DNA from: Actinospineispora spinosispora DSM 44797
Lineage (GTDB): Bacteria > Actinomycetota > Actinomycetes > Mycobacteriales > Pseudonocardiaceae
Assembly (NCBI RefSeq): GCF_000429025.1
Contig: NZ_AUBB01000010.1
Coordinates: forward strand, 372,001-436,000
Length of the DNA stretch: 64,000 nucleotides
Reading direction: 5' to 3'
A model generated the notes under the pieces. It was not told the origin of the DNA. It did not search any database and saw only the letters and a list, made by a program, of their open reading frames with translations. Each line of letters begins with the position of its first letter. Position 1 is the stretch's first letter. Made by a program: the position numbers and the translations under genes. This document shows, piece by piece, positions 28,600-37,587 of the stretch.

Positions 28600-29593
28600 A
28601 CCGCAACGGCAACAGCTCCAGCATGTCGCTGAGGGTCACCATGCCGACGACCTCGTCACCGTCGCGTACGAGAGCGAGATGGCTGCGGTCCCGGCGCATC
28701 GTGCTGATCGCCACGTGCAGCGGACTGTCCGCCGACACCTGCGCCACCGGACGCATCAGCTCGGCGGCGGTGCTCGCGGCGGGCGCGGCAAGGGCGTCCC
28801 GGACGTGCACCACACCGATCGGGTCGTCCCCGTCGCACACGACGAGCCTCAGGTGGCCGCTGTCCGTCGCGGTCCTTCTGATCGTCTCGACGCCGCTGCC
28901 GCGCTGCACCGTCACCATCGTGTTCCTCGGCCGGGCGTGGTCGCGCAACGGTTGTGAGTGCAGGTCCAGCGCGGCCCCGAGGGCCGCGCCCCGCCGGGCG
29001 TCCAGCGCACCGGTCCGGGTCGAATGCTCCACCAACACCCGCAGCTCGCCGGGGGTCAGCCCGGAGGAGACCTCGTCCACCGGGGTGACCCCGAACCGGC
29101 GCAGGCAGCGGTTGGCCATGCCGTTCAGCAGCACCAGCAGCGGCCGGGTCGCCGCGATGAAGACGCGGATCGGGATGGCCAGCAGCATCGCGGACCGCTC
29201 GGGTGCGGTGATCGCCCACGACTTGGGTGCCATCTCGCCGACGACCAGATGCACGAACGTGACCACGGCGAGTGCCAGCACGAACGACACCGCCTCCACC
29301 GCGGGCTCGGGAAGCCCGGTCGCGCCGACGAGCGGGAGCAGCAGGTCGTGCACCGCCGGCTTGGTGATGGCGCCGAGCGCCACCGTGCACAACGTGATGC
29401 CCAGCTGGGCGGCCGCCAGCAGCAGGGACATCTCGCGCGCGCTGCGCAGCGCGGCGCGGGCCGAGGCGCTCGTCGGCGCGGCCTCCGCGATCCGGTGGCG
29501 CCGCGCCGCGACCAGCCCGAACTCGGCGGCGACGAAGAACGCGCTCAGCGCGATGATCGCGGCGGACAGCGCGAGCGCGAGTCCGGTGCTCAT
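28583..29593 (-). CDS. CNNM/CBS-domain membrane protein, second of pair
   Basis: 336 residues. The N-terminal CNNM (DUF21) membrane domain has ALSAAIIALSAFFVAAEFGLVAARR and VVGEMAPKSWAIT. A cytoplasmic CBS pair follows (VTVQRGSGVETIRR and VSADSPLHVAISTMRRDRSHLALVRD). The C-terminal CorC/HlyC transporter-associated domain is missing, unlike its partner. ATG 29591-29593 overlaps the upstream gene's stop by 4 bp. The family is linked to Mg2+/Co2+ transport. The older name hemolysin C is misleading. Confidence 0.87.
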   Translation of the reverse strand: MSTGLALALSAAIIALSAFFVAAEFGLVAARRHRIAEAAPTSASARAALRSAREMSLLLAAAQLGITLCTVALGAITKPAVHDLLLPLVGATGLPEPAVEAVSFVLALAVVTFVHLVVGEMAPKSWAITAPERSAMLLAIPIRVFIAATRPLLVLLNGMANRCLRRFGVTPVDEVSSGLTPGELRVLVEHSTRTGALDARRGAALGAALDLHSQPLRDHARPRNTMVTVQRGSGVETIRRTATDSGHLRLVVCDGDDPIGVVHVRDALAAPAASTAAELMRPVAQVSADSPLHVAISTMRRDRSHLALVRDGDEVVGMVTLSDMLELLPLRSTRRG

Positions 29594-30945
29594 CGGTGCG
29601 CCACCTGTTCGGTGAGTGACAGGTGCACCTCGGCCGGAACGTGGCGTCCGAGCCGGTGGACCCGTGCGGAGAGCCGTACATCGGGCTCCTCGGAACCGGC
29701 GGGCGCGGTCAGGGTCAGCGCGACCGTGTCGCCGACCTCCGGCAGACGGCCCAGCTCGGCGATCACCAGGCCCGCGACCGTCTGGTAGTCGCCGTCGGGC
29801 AGGCGCCTGCCGACGAGCCGTTGGGCCTCGTCGAGCGGCATCGTCGCGTCGACCAGCCAACCGCCGGAGTCACCTCGGTGCAGCACGGCGGCCCGCTCGG
29901 GGTCGTGCTCGTCGGTGATCTCACCGACCAGCTCCTCCGCGAGGTCCTCCGCTGTGACCACGCCGGCCAGCCCGCCGTACTCGTCGAGTACGCAGGCCAG
30001 TTCGACACCCTCGGCGCCCAACCGGTCCAGCACGGCATCCAACGGCAGGGAGGAGGGCACGAGCACGGCGGGCCGCGCGACGTCCCGGGCGGTGAGCGCC
30101 GCCAGGTCGTGGTCGTCGAGTGCCAGCACATCGCGCAGGGCCAGCACGCCCACGACGTCGTCCGCGTCACGGCCCAGCACGGGCAGTCGTGACGGGCCGG
30201 AGATCAGGATCTCCAGTGCCCCGCTGATCGGTTCGTCGGCGGACACGGTGCGCACCGAGGTGCGCGGGGTCATGGCGTGCTCGACCGTGCGGCGCTGGAA
30301 GTCCAGCACCCGCTCCAGCAGCACGGACAGCTCCGCCGGCAGCTGGCCGCTCTGCCGGGACTCCACGAGGATGTGCTCCAGGTCCCGTGCGGTCGCGGCG
30401 TGCTCGACGTCGTGCACCGGCTCGATCCGCAGCGCCTTGAGCAGCAGCGTGCAGGCCTGGTCGAACAGCCGGATCAGCCAGCCGAACAGCGCGAGATACG
30501 CCGTGGTCGAGCGGGCCAGCCATCGCGCCGTGCCGTCCGGACGGGCGATGGCGAGGTTCTTCGGCAGGAGCTCGCCGAACACCATCTGCACGAGGGTCGC
30601 GAACAGCAGCGCGACGGCGATGCCCAGCGCGACACCGGTCGAGGGCGCGATGCCGACGCCTTCCAGGAGCGCGCCCAGGCTCTCCCCGATGAGCGGCTCG
30701 GCCAGGTAGCCGACCAGCAGACCGGTGACGGTGATGCCCAGCTGCGCGCCGGACAGCATGAACGAGGTCCGGGTGGTGACGCGCAGTGCCCGCGCCGAGG
30801 ACGCGTCGCCGGCCGAGGCCTGTGCGGTCAATCGGGAGCGGTCCACCGCGAGGTAGGCGAACTCCTGAGCCACGAAGTACCCGGTCAGCGCCGTGAGTAC
30901 CAGGACGAGTCCGACGCCGAGAGCGATGCTGACGAGAGCGCTCAT
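29590..30945 (-). CDS. CNNM/CBS/CorC-domain membrane protein (hemolysin family)
   Basis: 451 residues. The CNNM membrane domain is about 1-200 (GYFVAQEFAYLAVDRSRL, VFGELLPKNLAIARPDG). The CBS pair is about 215-340 (MTPRTSVRTVSADEPISGAL, ELACVLDEYGGLAGVVTAEDLAEELVGEI split across the second CBS). A CorC_HlyC domain closes the protein (WLVDATMPLDEAQRLVGRRL). This is the complete architecture. It is the first gene of a two-gene operon with the shorter paralogue, and the two may form a heteromer for divalent-cation handling. Confidence 0.9.
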   Translation of the reverse strand: MSALVSIALGVGLVLVLTALTGYFVAQEFAYLAVDRSRLTAQASAGDASSARALRVTTRTSFMLSGAQLGITVTGLLVGYLAEPLIGESLGALLEGVGIAPSTGVALGIAVALLFATLVQMVFGELLPKNLAIARPDGTARWLARSTTAYLALFGWLIRLFDQACTLLLKALRIEPVHDVEHAATARDLEHILVESRQSGQLPAELSVLLERVLDFQRRTVEHAMTPRTSVRTVSADEPISGALEILISGPSRLPVLGRDADDVVGVLALRDVLALDDHDLAALTARDVARPAVLVPSSLPLDAVLDRLGAEGVELACVLDEYGGLAGVVTAEDLAEELVGEITDEHDPERAAVLHRGDSGGWLVDATMPLDEAQRLVGRRLPDGDYQTVAGLVIAELGRLPEVGDTVALTLTAPAGSEEPDVRLSARVHRLGRHVPAEVHLSLTEQVAHR

Positions 30946-31045
30946 CGCGCTCTCCTGGGACTTCGGGAGAGGTCCATGATCCTTTTCTGTCGGCGGGGCC
31001 GTCCGGGACGGTCACCGGCTCAACGAGCGACGGAAGTGAAAAGTT

Positions 31046-31858
31046 TCAGTCCGTGAAACGTGGCTCGCGCTTCTCGAAAGCCGCGGTGACCGCCTCGACC
31101 TGGTTCGGGCTGCCGATGAGTGCGCCGATCTCCTCCTGCTCGGCGGCGAACCCGGTCTCCAGGTTCACCCGCCCGGCCATGTCCAGCAGCCGCTTCGTCG
31201 CGCGCACGGCGTGCGGGCTGCGTGCCGCGATCGACAGCGCGAGCTCCATGGCGGCCTTGTGCGGGTCGTCGTCGGTCCGGGTCGCCAGACCGAGTGCCAC
31301 CGCCTCGGTCCCGCTCACCTTGCGGCCGGTCAGGGTCAGCTCCTTGGCGACGTCGCGGCCGACGAGCTCGGGGAGAACCTGCGTGCCGGTCATGTCCGGG
31401 ATGAGGCCCCACTTGATCTCGAGCACGGACAGCACGGCGTCCGGCGCGACGATGCGGATGTCCGCGCCCAACGCGATCTGCAGCCCACCACCGAGCGCGT
31501 GGCCGGTCACCGCCGCGATCACCGGGACCGCCAGCTGCGCCCAGACGTACGCGGCGCGTTGCCCGGTGGCCCGCGCCGGCCCGTCACCTTCGGGCAACTG
31601 TGCGCTCGCCGACAGCCGCTTCCCTTCCCGCATCGCCTGGAACGAGCCGAAGTCGAGACCGGCGCAGAAGTCCGGCGCGGTACCGGACAGGACCACCGCG
31701 CGGACCGACGGATCGTGCTTCAGCTGCTCACCCGTGGTGACGAGCGCGCTGAACATGGCGGGGTCGAGCGCGTTGCGCTTCGCGGGGCGGTCGAGCCGGA
31801 CGTCGGCGACGCCATCGACGATCTCGACCCGGACGCGATGTTCGTCTGCTGTTGTCAC
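31046..31858 (-). CDS. Crotonase-family protein (enoyl-CoA hydratase/isomerase)
   Basis: 270 residues. The oxyanion-hole segments GTAPDFCAGLDF and TGHALGGGLQIALGADIRI are present. At the first catalytic Glu position of enoyl-CoA hydratase the sequence has Gln (GGGLQIA). The second Glu is kept (LSVLEIKWG). It may therefore be an isomerase or have reduced hydratase activity. GTG 31858 is chosen because an ATG at 31894 has no ribosome site and lies almost against a palindromic operator (31902-31915). It is divergent from an acyl-CoA dehydrogenase that shares the same operator. Confidence 0.82.
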   Translation of the reverse strand: MTTADEHRVRVEIVDGVADVRLDRPAKRNALDPAMFSALVTTGEQLKHDPSVRAVVLSGTAPDFCAGLDFGSFQAMREGKRLSASAQLPEGDGPARATGQRAAYVWAQLAVPVIAAVTGHALGGGLQIALGADIRIVAPDAVLSVLEIKWGLIPDMTGTQVLPELVGRDVAKELTLTGRKVSGTEAVALGLATRTDDDPHKAAMELALSIAARSPHAVRATKRLLDMAGRVNLETGFAAEQEEIGALIGSPNQVEAVTAAFEKREPRFTD

Positions 31859-31901
31859 AGCCGTCCCACTTCCCTCGGAGACAATTGAATGCAATTCTAG
31901 C

Positions 31902-31915
31902 TGAACGATCGTTTA
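31902..31915. promoter_or_regulatory. TetR-type operator between crotonase and acyl-CoA dehydrogenase
   Basis: TGAACGATCGTTTA, a 14-bp site with perfect 10-bp palindromic core AACGATCGTT. It abuts the ribosome site TTAGGAGG of the dehydrogenase, so binding would block both divergent genes. A near copy lies at 37588-37601. The TetR gene two steps downstream is the likely ligand-controlled repressor. Confidence 0.7.
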
Positions 31916-31924
31916 GGAGGTTCC

Positions 31925-33190
31925 GTGGATTTCGAACTGCCCGGTGAGCTGACCCGCGTGCTCGCCGACCTGGATGCGTTCATCGACGCCGAGATCAGAC
32001 CACTGCAGGCCCAGGATGACAACGAGCGGTTCTTCGACCACCGCCGTGAGTGGGCGCGCACCGACTTCGAGGCGGGCGGCACGCCACGCCACGAGTGGGA
32101 GGAGCTGCTCGGCGAGATGGTCAGGCGGGCCGACCGGGCCGGCTGGCTGCGCTACGGCCTGCCCAAGGAGGTCGGCGGCTCGGGCGGGTCGAACCTCGAC
32201 ATGGCGGTGATCCGGGAGCACCTCGCGCACAAGGGACTCGGCCTGCACAACGACCTGCAGAACGAGTCGTCGGTCGTCGGCAACTTCCCGTTCGCGCACA
32301 TGCTCCTGGGCTTCGGCAGCCCGGAACAGCTCGACGAGCTGATGGAGCCCATGCTCACGAAACAGCGGCAGATCGGGTTCGGGCTGACCGAGCCGGACCA
32401 CGGCAGCGACGCGACCTGGATGGAGACCACCGGAGTCCGCGACGGTGACGACTGGATCCTCAACGGCGTGAAGCGGTTCAACTCCGGGATGCACTCGGCG
32501 ACCGACGACGTCATCTTCGCGCGCACCTCCGGCGAGGACGGCGACGCCAGGGGCATCACCGCCTTCATCGTCCCGGTCGAGGCCCCCGGGTTCTCGGTGG
32601 ACTTCCACTGGTGGACGCTCAACATGCCCACCGACCACGCGGAGGTCACCCTGCGTGATGTCCGGGTCCCGCACAGTGCCATTCTTGGCGACGAGGGCGG
32701 GGGGCTCGCGGTGGCGCAGACGTTCGTGCACGAGAACCGGATTCGGCAGGCAGCCTCCGGTGTGGGTGCCGCGCAGTACTGCATCGACCGCAGCGTCGCC
32801 TACGCGCGGGAACGCAAGACCTTCGGACAACCGCTCGCCACCCGTCAGGCGATCCAGTGGCCGCTCGTGGAGCTGCAGACCGAGGCCGAGCTGGTGCGCG
32901 GCCTGGTCCGCAAAACGGCCTGGGAGCTGGACCGCGTGCCGCACATGCAGATCAGTGACAAGGTGTCCATGTGCAACTACCGGGCGAACAGGTTGGTGTG
33001 CGACGCCGCCGACCGCGCCATGCAGGTGCACGGAGGACTCGGATACAGCAGACACACCCCGTTCGAACACATCTACCGCCACCATCGCCGCTACCGGATC
33101 ACCGAGGGCGCCGAAGAGGTCCAGATTCGGAAGGTCGCCGCGTACCTGTTCGGATTCGCCGGGCCGCGCAAGGTCCGCAAGGGGGACTGA
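31925..33190 (+). CDS. Acyl-CoA dehydrogenase family protein
   Basis: 421 residues, FAD-dependent. IGFGLTEPDHGSDATWMET is the FAD/acyl-binding loop. YARERKTFGQPLATRQAIQWPL and QVHGGLGYSRHTPFEHIYRHHR are the C-terminal helical domain. RITEGAEEVQIRK carries the usual catalytic Glu position. The long N-terminal helix region resembles ACAD10/11-type enzymes that partner APH-fold kinases. GTG 31925 follows TTAGGAGG. It heads an operon: dehydrogenase, TetR, SMP-30, kinase, with overlapping stops and starts after TetR. The substrate is inferred to be a hydroxylated or medium-chain acyl-CoA. Confidence 0.87.
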   Translation: MDFELPGELTRVLADLDAFIDAEIRPLQAQDDNERFFDHRREWARTDFEAGGTPRHEWEELLGEMVRRADRAGWLRYGLPKEVGGSGGSNLDMAVIREHLAHKGLGLHNDLQNESSVVGNFPFAHMLLGFGSPEQLDELMEPMLTKQRQIGFGLTEPDHGSDATWMETTGVRDGDDWILNGVKRFNSGMHSATDDVIFARTSGEDGDARGITAFIVPVEAPGFSVDFHWWTLNMPTDHAEVTLRDVRVPHSAILGDEGGGLAVAQTFVHENRIRQAASGVGAAQYCIDRSVAYARERKTFGQPLATRQAIQWPLVELQTEAELVRGLVRKTAWELDRVPHMQISDKVSMCNYRANRLVCDAADRAMQVHGGLGYSRHTPFEHIYRHHRRYRITEGAEEVQIRKVAAYLFGFAGPRKVRKGD

Positions 33191-33192
33191 GA

Positions 33193-33777
33193 GTGCCAAC
33201 ACATGGTGTGCCGGGTGACACGATGATCATCGAGGCATCCATCGCCGTGATGGCCGAGCACGGCTATCACGGCACCTCCGTGCGGGACATCGCGGAACGT
33301 GCCGGGCTGAGCCCGGCAGCCCTGTACCACCATTTCGCCTCCAAGCAGGAGGTGCTCGCCACGATCATGGAACGGGGCATCGACACCCTGCTGGCGCGGA
33401 CCGCCGAGGCGCTGCGGCAGGCGGGTGAGAGCCCCACCGCGCGGCTGAGCGCACTGGTCGAGGTCCAGGTGCTGTTCCATCTGGAGGACCAGTCGGGCAC
33501 CCTGCTGGGCACGTCCGAGCTGCGTGCGCTCGAGGAACCGGTGCGCGGCAAGCACATCGCGAAACGCAACGCACAGCAGCGCATGTTCGACGAGGTCATC
33601 GCCGACGGGGTGCGCAGCGGCGTGTTCCACACCCCCATCCCGAAGGAGGCGTCGAGAGCGATCGTGGTCATGTCGACAGGTGTCGCGAGCTGGTTCTCCC
33701 CGGACGGTCCGGCGACCAGGGACGAGATGGTGTGCCGCTACCAGCGGCTCGCACTGGACATGTTGGGGGCTTCATGA
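33193..33777 (+). CDS. TetR-family regulator of the acyl-CoA cluster
   Basis: 194 residues. HTH region: EASIAVMAEHGYHGTSVRDIAERAGLSPAALYHHFASKQEV in the first 60 residues, the canonical TetR fold. The C-terminal ligand domain resembles those of actinobacterial fatty-acid/CoA-responsive repressors. GTG 33193 follows the dehydrogenase stop by 2 bp. It is cotranscribed with its probable targets, so autoregulation through the 31902 and 37588 palindromes is expected. Confidence 0.88.
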   Translation: MPTHGVPGDTMIIEASIAVMAEHGYHGTSVRDIAERAGLSPAALYHHFASKQEVLATIMERGIDTLLARTAEALRQAGESPTARLSALVEVQVLFHLEDQSGTLLGTSELRALEEPVRGKHIAKRNAQQRMFDEVIADGVRSGVFHTPIPKEASRAIVVMSTGVASWFSPDGPATRDEMVCRYQRLALDMLGAS

Positions 33778-34706
33778 CAGCGCCGATGCAGGTGGTCACG
33801 TCCGGGCTGGGCTTCCCCGAGGGGCCGATCGCGATGGGGGACGGCTCGGTGGTGCTGGTGGAGATCCAGCGCCGCACCCTGTCCCGGGTCCTGCCGGACC
33901 GGACGATCGAAGTGATCGCCCACCTCGGCGGCGGCCCCAACGGGGCGGCGATCGGACCGGACGGCGCGGTGTACGTCTGCAACAACGGCGGGTTCGAGTG
34001 GCACGAGCGGGACGGCGTCACCGCCCCCGGCGGGCAGCCCGACGACTACATCGGCGGACGGATCCAGCGGGTGACACTCGACGGTGAGGTCACCGACCTG
34101 TACACCGAGGTCGACGGGCGCGGGCTGCGCGGGCCGAACGACATCGTGTTCGACACCGACGGCGGCTTTTGGTTCACCGACCTGGGTAAACGCCGTGAGC
34201 GGGACAGCGACACCGGAGCGCTGTACTACGCGACCCCGGACGGCCGGTCGATCACCGAGGTCGTGCACCCGCTCACCACACCCAACGGCGTCGGGCTGTC
34301 CCCGGACGGCTCGCGGCTGTACGTCGCGGAGACCGGGCCCGGCCGGGTGTGGGAGTGGGAGGTGACCGGGCCGGGGAAGCTGGGTCCGCTGGGTGGCCTG
34401 CCACGCAGCCCCGGAGGTGCCGGGCTGTTGCACGGTTTCGACGGTTTCCAGCTGCTCGACTCCCTCGCGGTCGACGGTGAGGGCAACGTGTGTGTCGCGA
34501 CCCTGGTCACCGGGGCGGTGAGCGTCATCGCTCCGGACGGCACGCTGCTGCGGCAGGTCGCTGTGCCGGATCCGGACGAGTACGTGACCAACATCTGCTT
34601 CGCCGGCGCGGGCTCACGGACCGCGTGGATCACCTCGTCCGGTCGTGGGCTGCTGTATTCGACCGAGTGGCACTGCGCCGGCCTCGACCTGGCGTTCACC
34701 GCGTGA
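33774..34706 (+). CDS. SMP-30/gluconolactonase-family lactonase
   Basis: 310-residue six-bladed beta-propeller. The metal-ligand Glu lies in GFPEGPIAM. LRGPNDIVFDTDGGFWFTD holds the Asn and Asp ligands, TTPNGVGLSPDGSRLYVAE the next, and FDGFQLLDSLAVDGEGNVCVA the last Asp. These Ca/Zn enzymes hydrolyse sugar or alkyl lactones to hydroxy acids. ATG 33774 overlaps the TetR stop by 4 bp, and its own stop overlaps the kinase start. Its place between an acyl-CoA dehydrogenase and a kinase suggests that it opens a lactone that then enters CoA-linked degradation. Confidence 0.86.
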   Translation: MTAPMQVVTSGLGFPEGPIAMGDGSVVLVEIQRRTLSRVLPDRTIEVIAHLGGGPNGAAIGPDGAVYVCNNGGFEWHERDGVTAPGGQPDDYIGGRIQRVTLDGEVTDLYTEVDGRGLRGPNDIVFDTDGGFWFTDLGKRRERDSDTGALYYATPDGRSITEVVHPLTTPNGVGLSPDGSRLYVAETGPGRVWEWEVTGPGKLGPLGGLPRSPGGAGLLHGFDGFQLLDSLAVDGEGNVCVATLVTGAVSVIAPDGTLLRQVAVPDPDEYVTNICFAGAGSRTAWITSSGRGLLYSTEWHCAGLDLAFTA

Positions 34707-35722
34707 GCGCCGGGATCGACGCCGCCGGGGTGAGCGCCTGGCTGGCCGAGAACGTGCCGTCCGTCGCGCTGCCGGTCCAGTTCAGGCTGGTCGCGGGCGG
34801 CCGGTCGAACCTGACCTACCTGCTCACCGACGCCTCGGGCGATCGGTTCGCGTTGCGTCGGCCGCCGACCGGGGGCGTGCTGAGCACCGCGCACGACATG
34901 GGTCGGGAGTGGCGCTTCATCGCGGCGCTCGAACCGACCGACGTGCCGGTGCCCCGGCCGGTCGCGTTCTGCGCCGACCCGGAGGTGACCGGGGCGCAGT
35001 TCTACCTGATGGGCTTCGTGGACGGGCTCGTGCTCGCCGACGACGACGCCGGCCTGCGGCTCGCCGAGCCGGCGCGGGCCCGGGCGGGGGAGCAGGTCGT
35101 CGAGACCCTGGTCCGGTTGCACCGGGTCGACCCGACGGCCGTCGGGCTGGGCGACACCGTCCGCTCCACCGGGTACGTGCAGCGCCAGCTGCGTCGCTGG
35201 CACCGGCAGGTCCGCTCGTCCGGAGTGTCCTATCTGGCGCTGCTGGACGAGGTGCACGACCTGCTGGCCGCGCGGGTGCCCGGCCAGAGCGACGGAATCG
35301 TGCACGGCGACTTCCGGCCCGGCAACATGTCGTTCGGGCCGGACGGCACGGTGCTGGCGGTCTTCGACTGGGAGCTGGCGACCTCGGGCGACCCGCTGGC
35401 CGACCTCGGTTGGCTCGTGTCGACCTGGCAGGAGCCCGGTGACGAGATTCCGGGGACGACCGCCGGCCCGAGCGCCGTGCCCGGCTTCCCGAGCCGGGAC
35501 GACCTGGTCGACCACTACGCGAAGCTGTCCGGACGCGACGTGTCGGACCTGCCGTACTTCGTCGCGTTCTCCCGCTGGCGTTCGGCCTGCATCGTGGCCG
35601 GTGTCGCCGCGCGCTACCAGGCGGGCGTCATGGGCGACGACGGCTACGCCGACGAGGCCCGCACCAGAGCCGCCCAGGCCGAACACCTGGTGGAAGCAGC
35701 ACGGGAAACCCTGCGCACGTAG
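34703..35722 (+). CDS. APH-fold phosphotransferase (ACAD10/LvaA-like kinase)
   Basis: 339 residues of the aminoglycoside-phosphotransferase fold. N-lobe QFRLVAGGRSNLTYLLTD with nucleotide loop, the catalytic loop IVHGDFRPGNMSF (HGD...N) and the Mg-binding VFDWELATSGDPLADLGW. The family includes the kinase domain of ACAD10/11 and LvaA, which phosphorylate 4-hydroxyacyl-CoA so that the phosphate can be eliminated. The operon position with an acyl-CoA dehydrogenase supports that role over antibiotic resistance. GTG 34703 overlaps the lactonase stop by 4 bp. Confidence 0.85.
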   Translation: MSAGIDAAGVSAWLAENVPSVALPVQFRLVAGGRSNLTYLLTDASGDRFALRRPPTGGVLSTAHDMGREWRFIAALEPTDVPVPRPVAFCADPEVTGAQFYLMGFVDGLVLADDDAGLRLAEPARARAGEQVVETLVRLHRVDPTAVGLGDTVRSTGYVQRQLRRWHRQVRSSGVSYLALLDEVHDLLAARVPGQSDGIVHGDFRPGNMSFGPDGTVLAVFDWELATSGDPLADLGWLVSTWQEPGDEIPGTTAGPSAVPGFPSRDDLVDHYAKLSGRDVSDLPYFVAFSRWRSACIVAGVAARYQAGVMGDDGYADEARTRAAQAEHLVEAARETLRT

Positions 35723-35724
35723 CC

Positions 35725-35825
35725 CCGCGAGTCGGGCACCTCAGCACCGCGAGTCGGGCACGTCAGCACCGCGAGTCGGGCACCTCAGCACCGCGAGTCG
35801 GGCGTGTGGGCACGGCGAGTCGGGT
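35725..35825. repeat. 22-bp tandem repeat, four and a half copies
   Basis: Units CCGCGAGTCGGGCACCTCAG plus CA at 35725-35746, 35747-35768, 35769-35790 and 35791-35812, then a partial copy to 35825. Units 1 and 3 are identical, unit 2 has one change and unit 4 several. The array begins 2 bp after the kinase stop codon. Confidence 0.9.
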
Positions 35826-35940
35826 TCTGCGGTCCACCGTGCGAGACGCCCGTGCATCGGCCGCCGGCATGGGCGGGTGTCCTCTCCTGTGCTGCGTCGA
35901 ACAGTGCCGGGTTGGCTTCCCCGCTGGCCATCGAGTGTGC

Positions 35941-36051
35941 TTGGCGTGGCCGCCCGCTCTCAACCCCCGGCTGGCGCCGGCCTCGCGCGGGTTCCTGGTT
36001 GTACGGGTTCGGGGGCGAGGTTTCAGGGTTGACAGCGGGCGGCCACGCCAA
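35941..36051. repeat. 26-bp inverted repeat, 59-nt spacer
   Basis: Left arm 35941-35966 begins TTGGCGTGGCCGCCCGCT. The right arm 36026-36051 is its complement with one mismatch in 26. The arms end in CAACCC/GGGTTG. This could be the terminal repeats of a tiny non-autonomous element. No flanking target duplication is obvious. Confidence 0.75.
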
Positions 36052-36231
36052 GTGCTGGCCAGGATCGCGGGGATGGGGGCAGTGTGCGTGCACGCTCCTC
36101 GTGGTGGCGAGCCGATGGCGCTTTTCTTGCGCATCGGGCTGCGCCCTCGCGCGTTGCAGACCGTCCCTGTGGCCCCTGTGGCCCCTGTGTCCCAAGGTCC
36201 CCTTGGTCTCGGTGGTCACCTTGGTCACGCG

Positions 36232-36295
36232 TCGCAGAGCTTTGTGTCGCGTCGCAGATGTTGCAGCGTCTGCGACGCGACATGAGCCTCTGCGA
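36232..36295. repeat. 64-bp palindromic element, copy C (convergent gap)
   Basis: Outer arms TCGCAGAG/CTCTGCGA (36232-36239, 36288-36295), a 5x5-nt bubble, inner 14-bp arms TGTCGCGTCGCAGA (36245-36258) and complement (36269-36282), 10-nt loop. The sequence differs from copies A and B, but spacing and the TCTGCGACGC core are shared. It lies 38 bp from the thiolase stop. Confidence 0.75.
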
Positions 36296-36333
36296 GGTGC
36301 TCTCGCGTGTTGCTTGTGTGGCTAGTGGGGCAT

Positions 36334-37479
36334 TCAGACGCGCTCGATGATGGTGGCGTTGGCCTGGCCGCCGCCCTCGCACATCGACTGCAGGCCGTAG
36401 CGGCCGCCGGTGCGGCGCAGCTCGTAGACCAGCTTGGTCGCCAGGATCGCGCCGGTGGCACCCAGCGGGTGGCCCAGCGCGATCGCGCCGCCGTTGATGT
36501 TGGTCTTGTCCAGCGACGCGCCGGTCTCCCGGGCCCAGGCCAGCACTACGGGCGCGAACGCCTCGTTGATCTCGAACGCGTCGATGTCGTCGATGCTCAG
36601 GCCGGACCGCTTGAGCGCGGCCTGGGTCGCCGGGATCGGGCCGGTCAGCATGTACACCGGGTCGTCGCCGACGACGGTCAGCGTGTGCACGCGGGCCAGC
36701 GGGGTCAGGTTGTGGGTACGGACGGCCTCCTCGGAGGCGACCAGCAGCGCCCCGGCGCCGACAGAGATCTGGCTGGCCACCGCGGCGGTGACGTCCCAGC
36801 CCTCGCGCAGCGGAGCCAGACCGGCCATCTTCTCCAGCGACGTGTCGCGGCGCGCGCCCTCGTCGACCTCGAGACCGTCGACCGGCGCGATCTGCTCGGT
36901 GAACCGGCCCTCGTCGATCGCGGTCACGGCCCGCTGGTGGCTCTGCAGCGCGAACTCCTCGAGCTCCTGGCGCTTGATGCCCCACTTCTCGCAGATCAGC
37001 TGCGCGCCGCGGAACTGGGAGATCTCCTGGTCGCCGTAGCGGTCCTGCCAGCCCTTGTTCCTGGTCGGGCTCGCGCCGAGCTCCTTGACCATCGTGCGGT
37101 TGGCGTCGATCGGCACCATGGCCATGTTCTCGACACCCGCCGCGACCACGAGGTCCTGCGTACCGGACATGACACCCTGCGCCGCGAAGTGCAGTGCCTG
37201 CTGCGACGAACCGCACTGGCGGTCGATCGTCACACCGGGAACGCTCTCCGGCAGCCCGGCGGACAGCCACGCGGTTCGCGCGATGTCGCCCGCCTGCGGG
37301 CCCATCGCATTGACGCAGCCCATGATCACGTCTTCGACGGCGGCCGGGTCGACCCCGGTGCGCTCGACCAGTTCGCGCAGTACGTGTGCGCCCAGGTCGG
37401 CTGAGTGCGAGCCCGCCAGAGCACCCTTGCGAGTGCCTACCGGTGTCCGCACCGCACCGACGATGTATGCCTCGGCCAC
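36334..37479 (-). CDS. Acetyl-CoA acyltransferase (thiolase)
   Basis: 381 residues. The nucleophile Cys lies in TIDRQCGSSQQALH. The catalytic His is in NGGAIALGHPLGATGA, and the second Cys is in LQSMCEGGGQANATI at the C-terminus. All thiolase residues are intact, so it should cleave 3-ketoacyl-CoA in the final beta-oxidation step. GTG 37477-37479 has GGGAG 8 nt upstream. A further ATG 15 bp up is less well placed. It is divergent from the second crotonase across a gap holding a TetR-type operator. Confidence 0.9.
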   Translation of the reverse strand: MAEAYIVGAVRTPVGTRKGALAGSHSADLGAHVLRELVERTGVDPAAVEDVIMGCVNAMGPQAGDIARTAWLSAGLPESVPGVTIDRQCGSSQQALHFAAQGVMSGTQDLVVAAGVENMAMVPIDANRTMVKELGASPTRNKGWQDRYGDQEISQFRGAQLICEKWGIKRQELEEFALQSHQRAVTAIDEGRFTEQIAPVDGLEVDEGARRDTSLEKMAGLAPLREGWDVTAAVASQISVGAGALLVASEEAVRTHNLTPLARVHTLTVVGDDPVYMLTGPIPATQAALKRSGLSIDDIDAFEINEAFAPVVLAWARETGASLDKTNINGGAIALGHPLGATGAILATKLVYELRRTGGRYGLQSMCEGGGQANATIIERV

Positions 37480-37587
37480 CTGAAGTCTCCCGTTCATCGC
37501 GTCATCGCGGTTCGACGATTGCCTAACAACCGTACGCCCGATTATTGAATCTCCGAGCGAAATGTGACGCGTCCTATGGTTATCTAC

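Larger units (their letters stand above)
35723..36333. other. 611-bp convergent gap, repeat-rich, no gene
   Basis: Lies between the convergent kinase and thiolase genes. No reading frame with codon bias or recognisable product. It holds, in order, a 22-bp tandem repeat, a 26-bp inverted repeat with 59-nt spacer, short GGCCCCTGT repeats near 36170-36190, and palindromic element copy C. The mix looks like accumulated repeat debris or a decayed small element. Confidence 0.7.

Noticed and set aside
34703..35722. Aminoglycoside resistance gene
   Set aside because: The fold is that of aminoglycoside phosphotransferases, but the operon context with acyl-CoA enzymes makes the hydroxyacyl-CoA kinase branch more likely.
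35804..36325. Open frames in the repeat-rich gap
   Set aside because: They are interrupted by tandem and inverted repeats, lack ribosome sites and overlap one another in several frames. Not credible genes.
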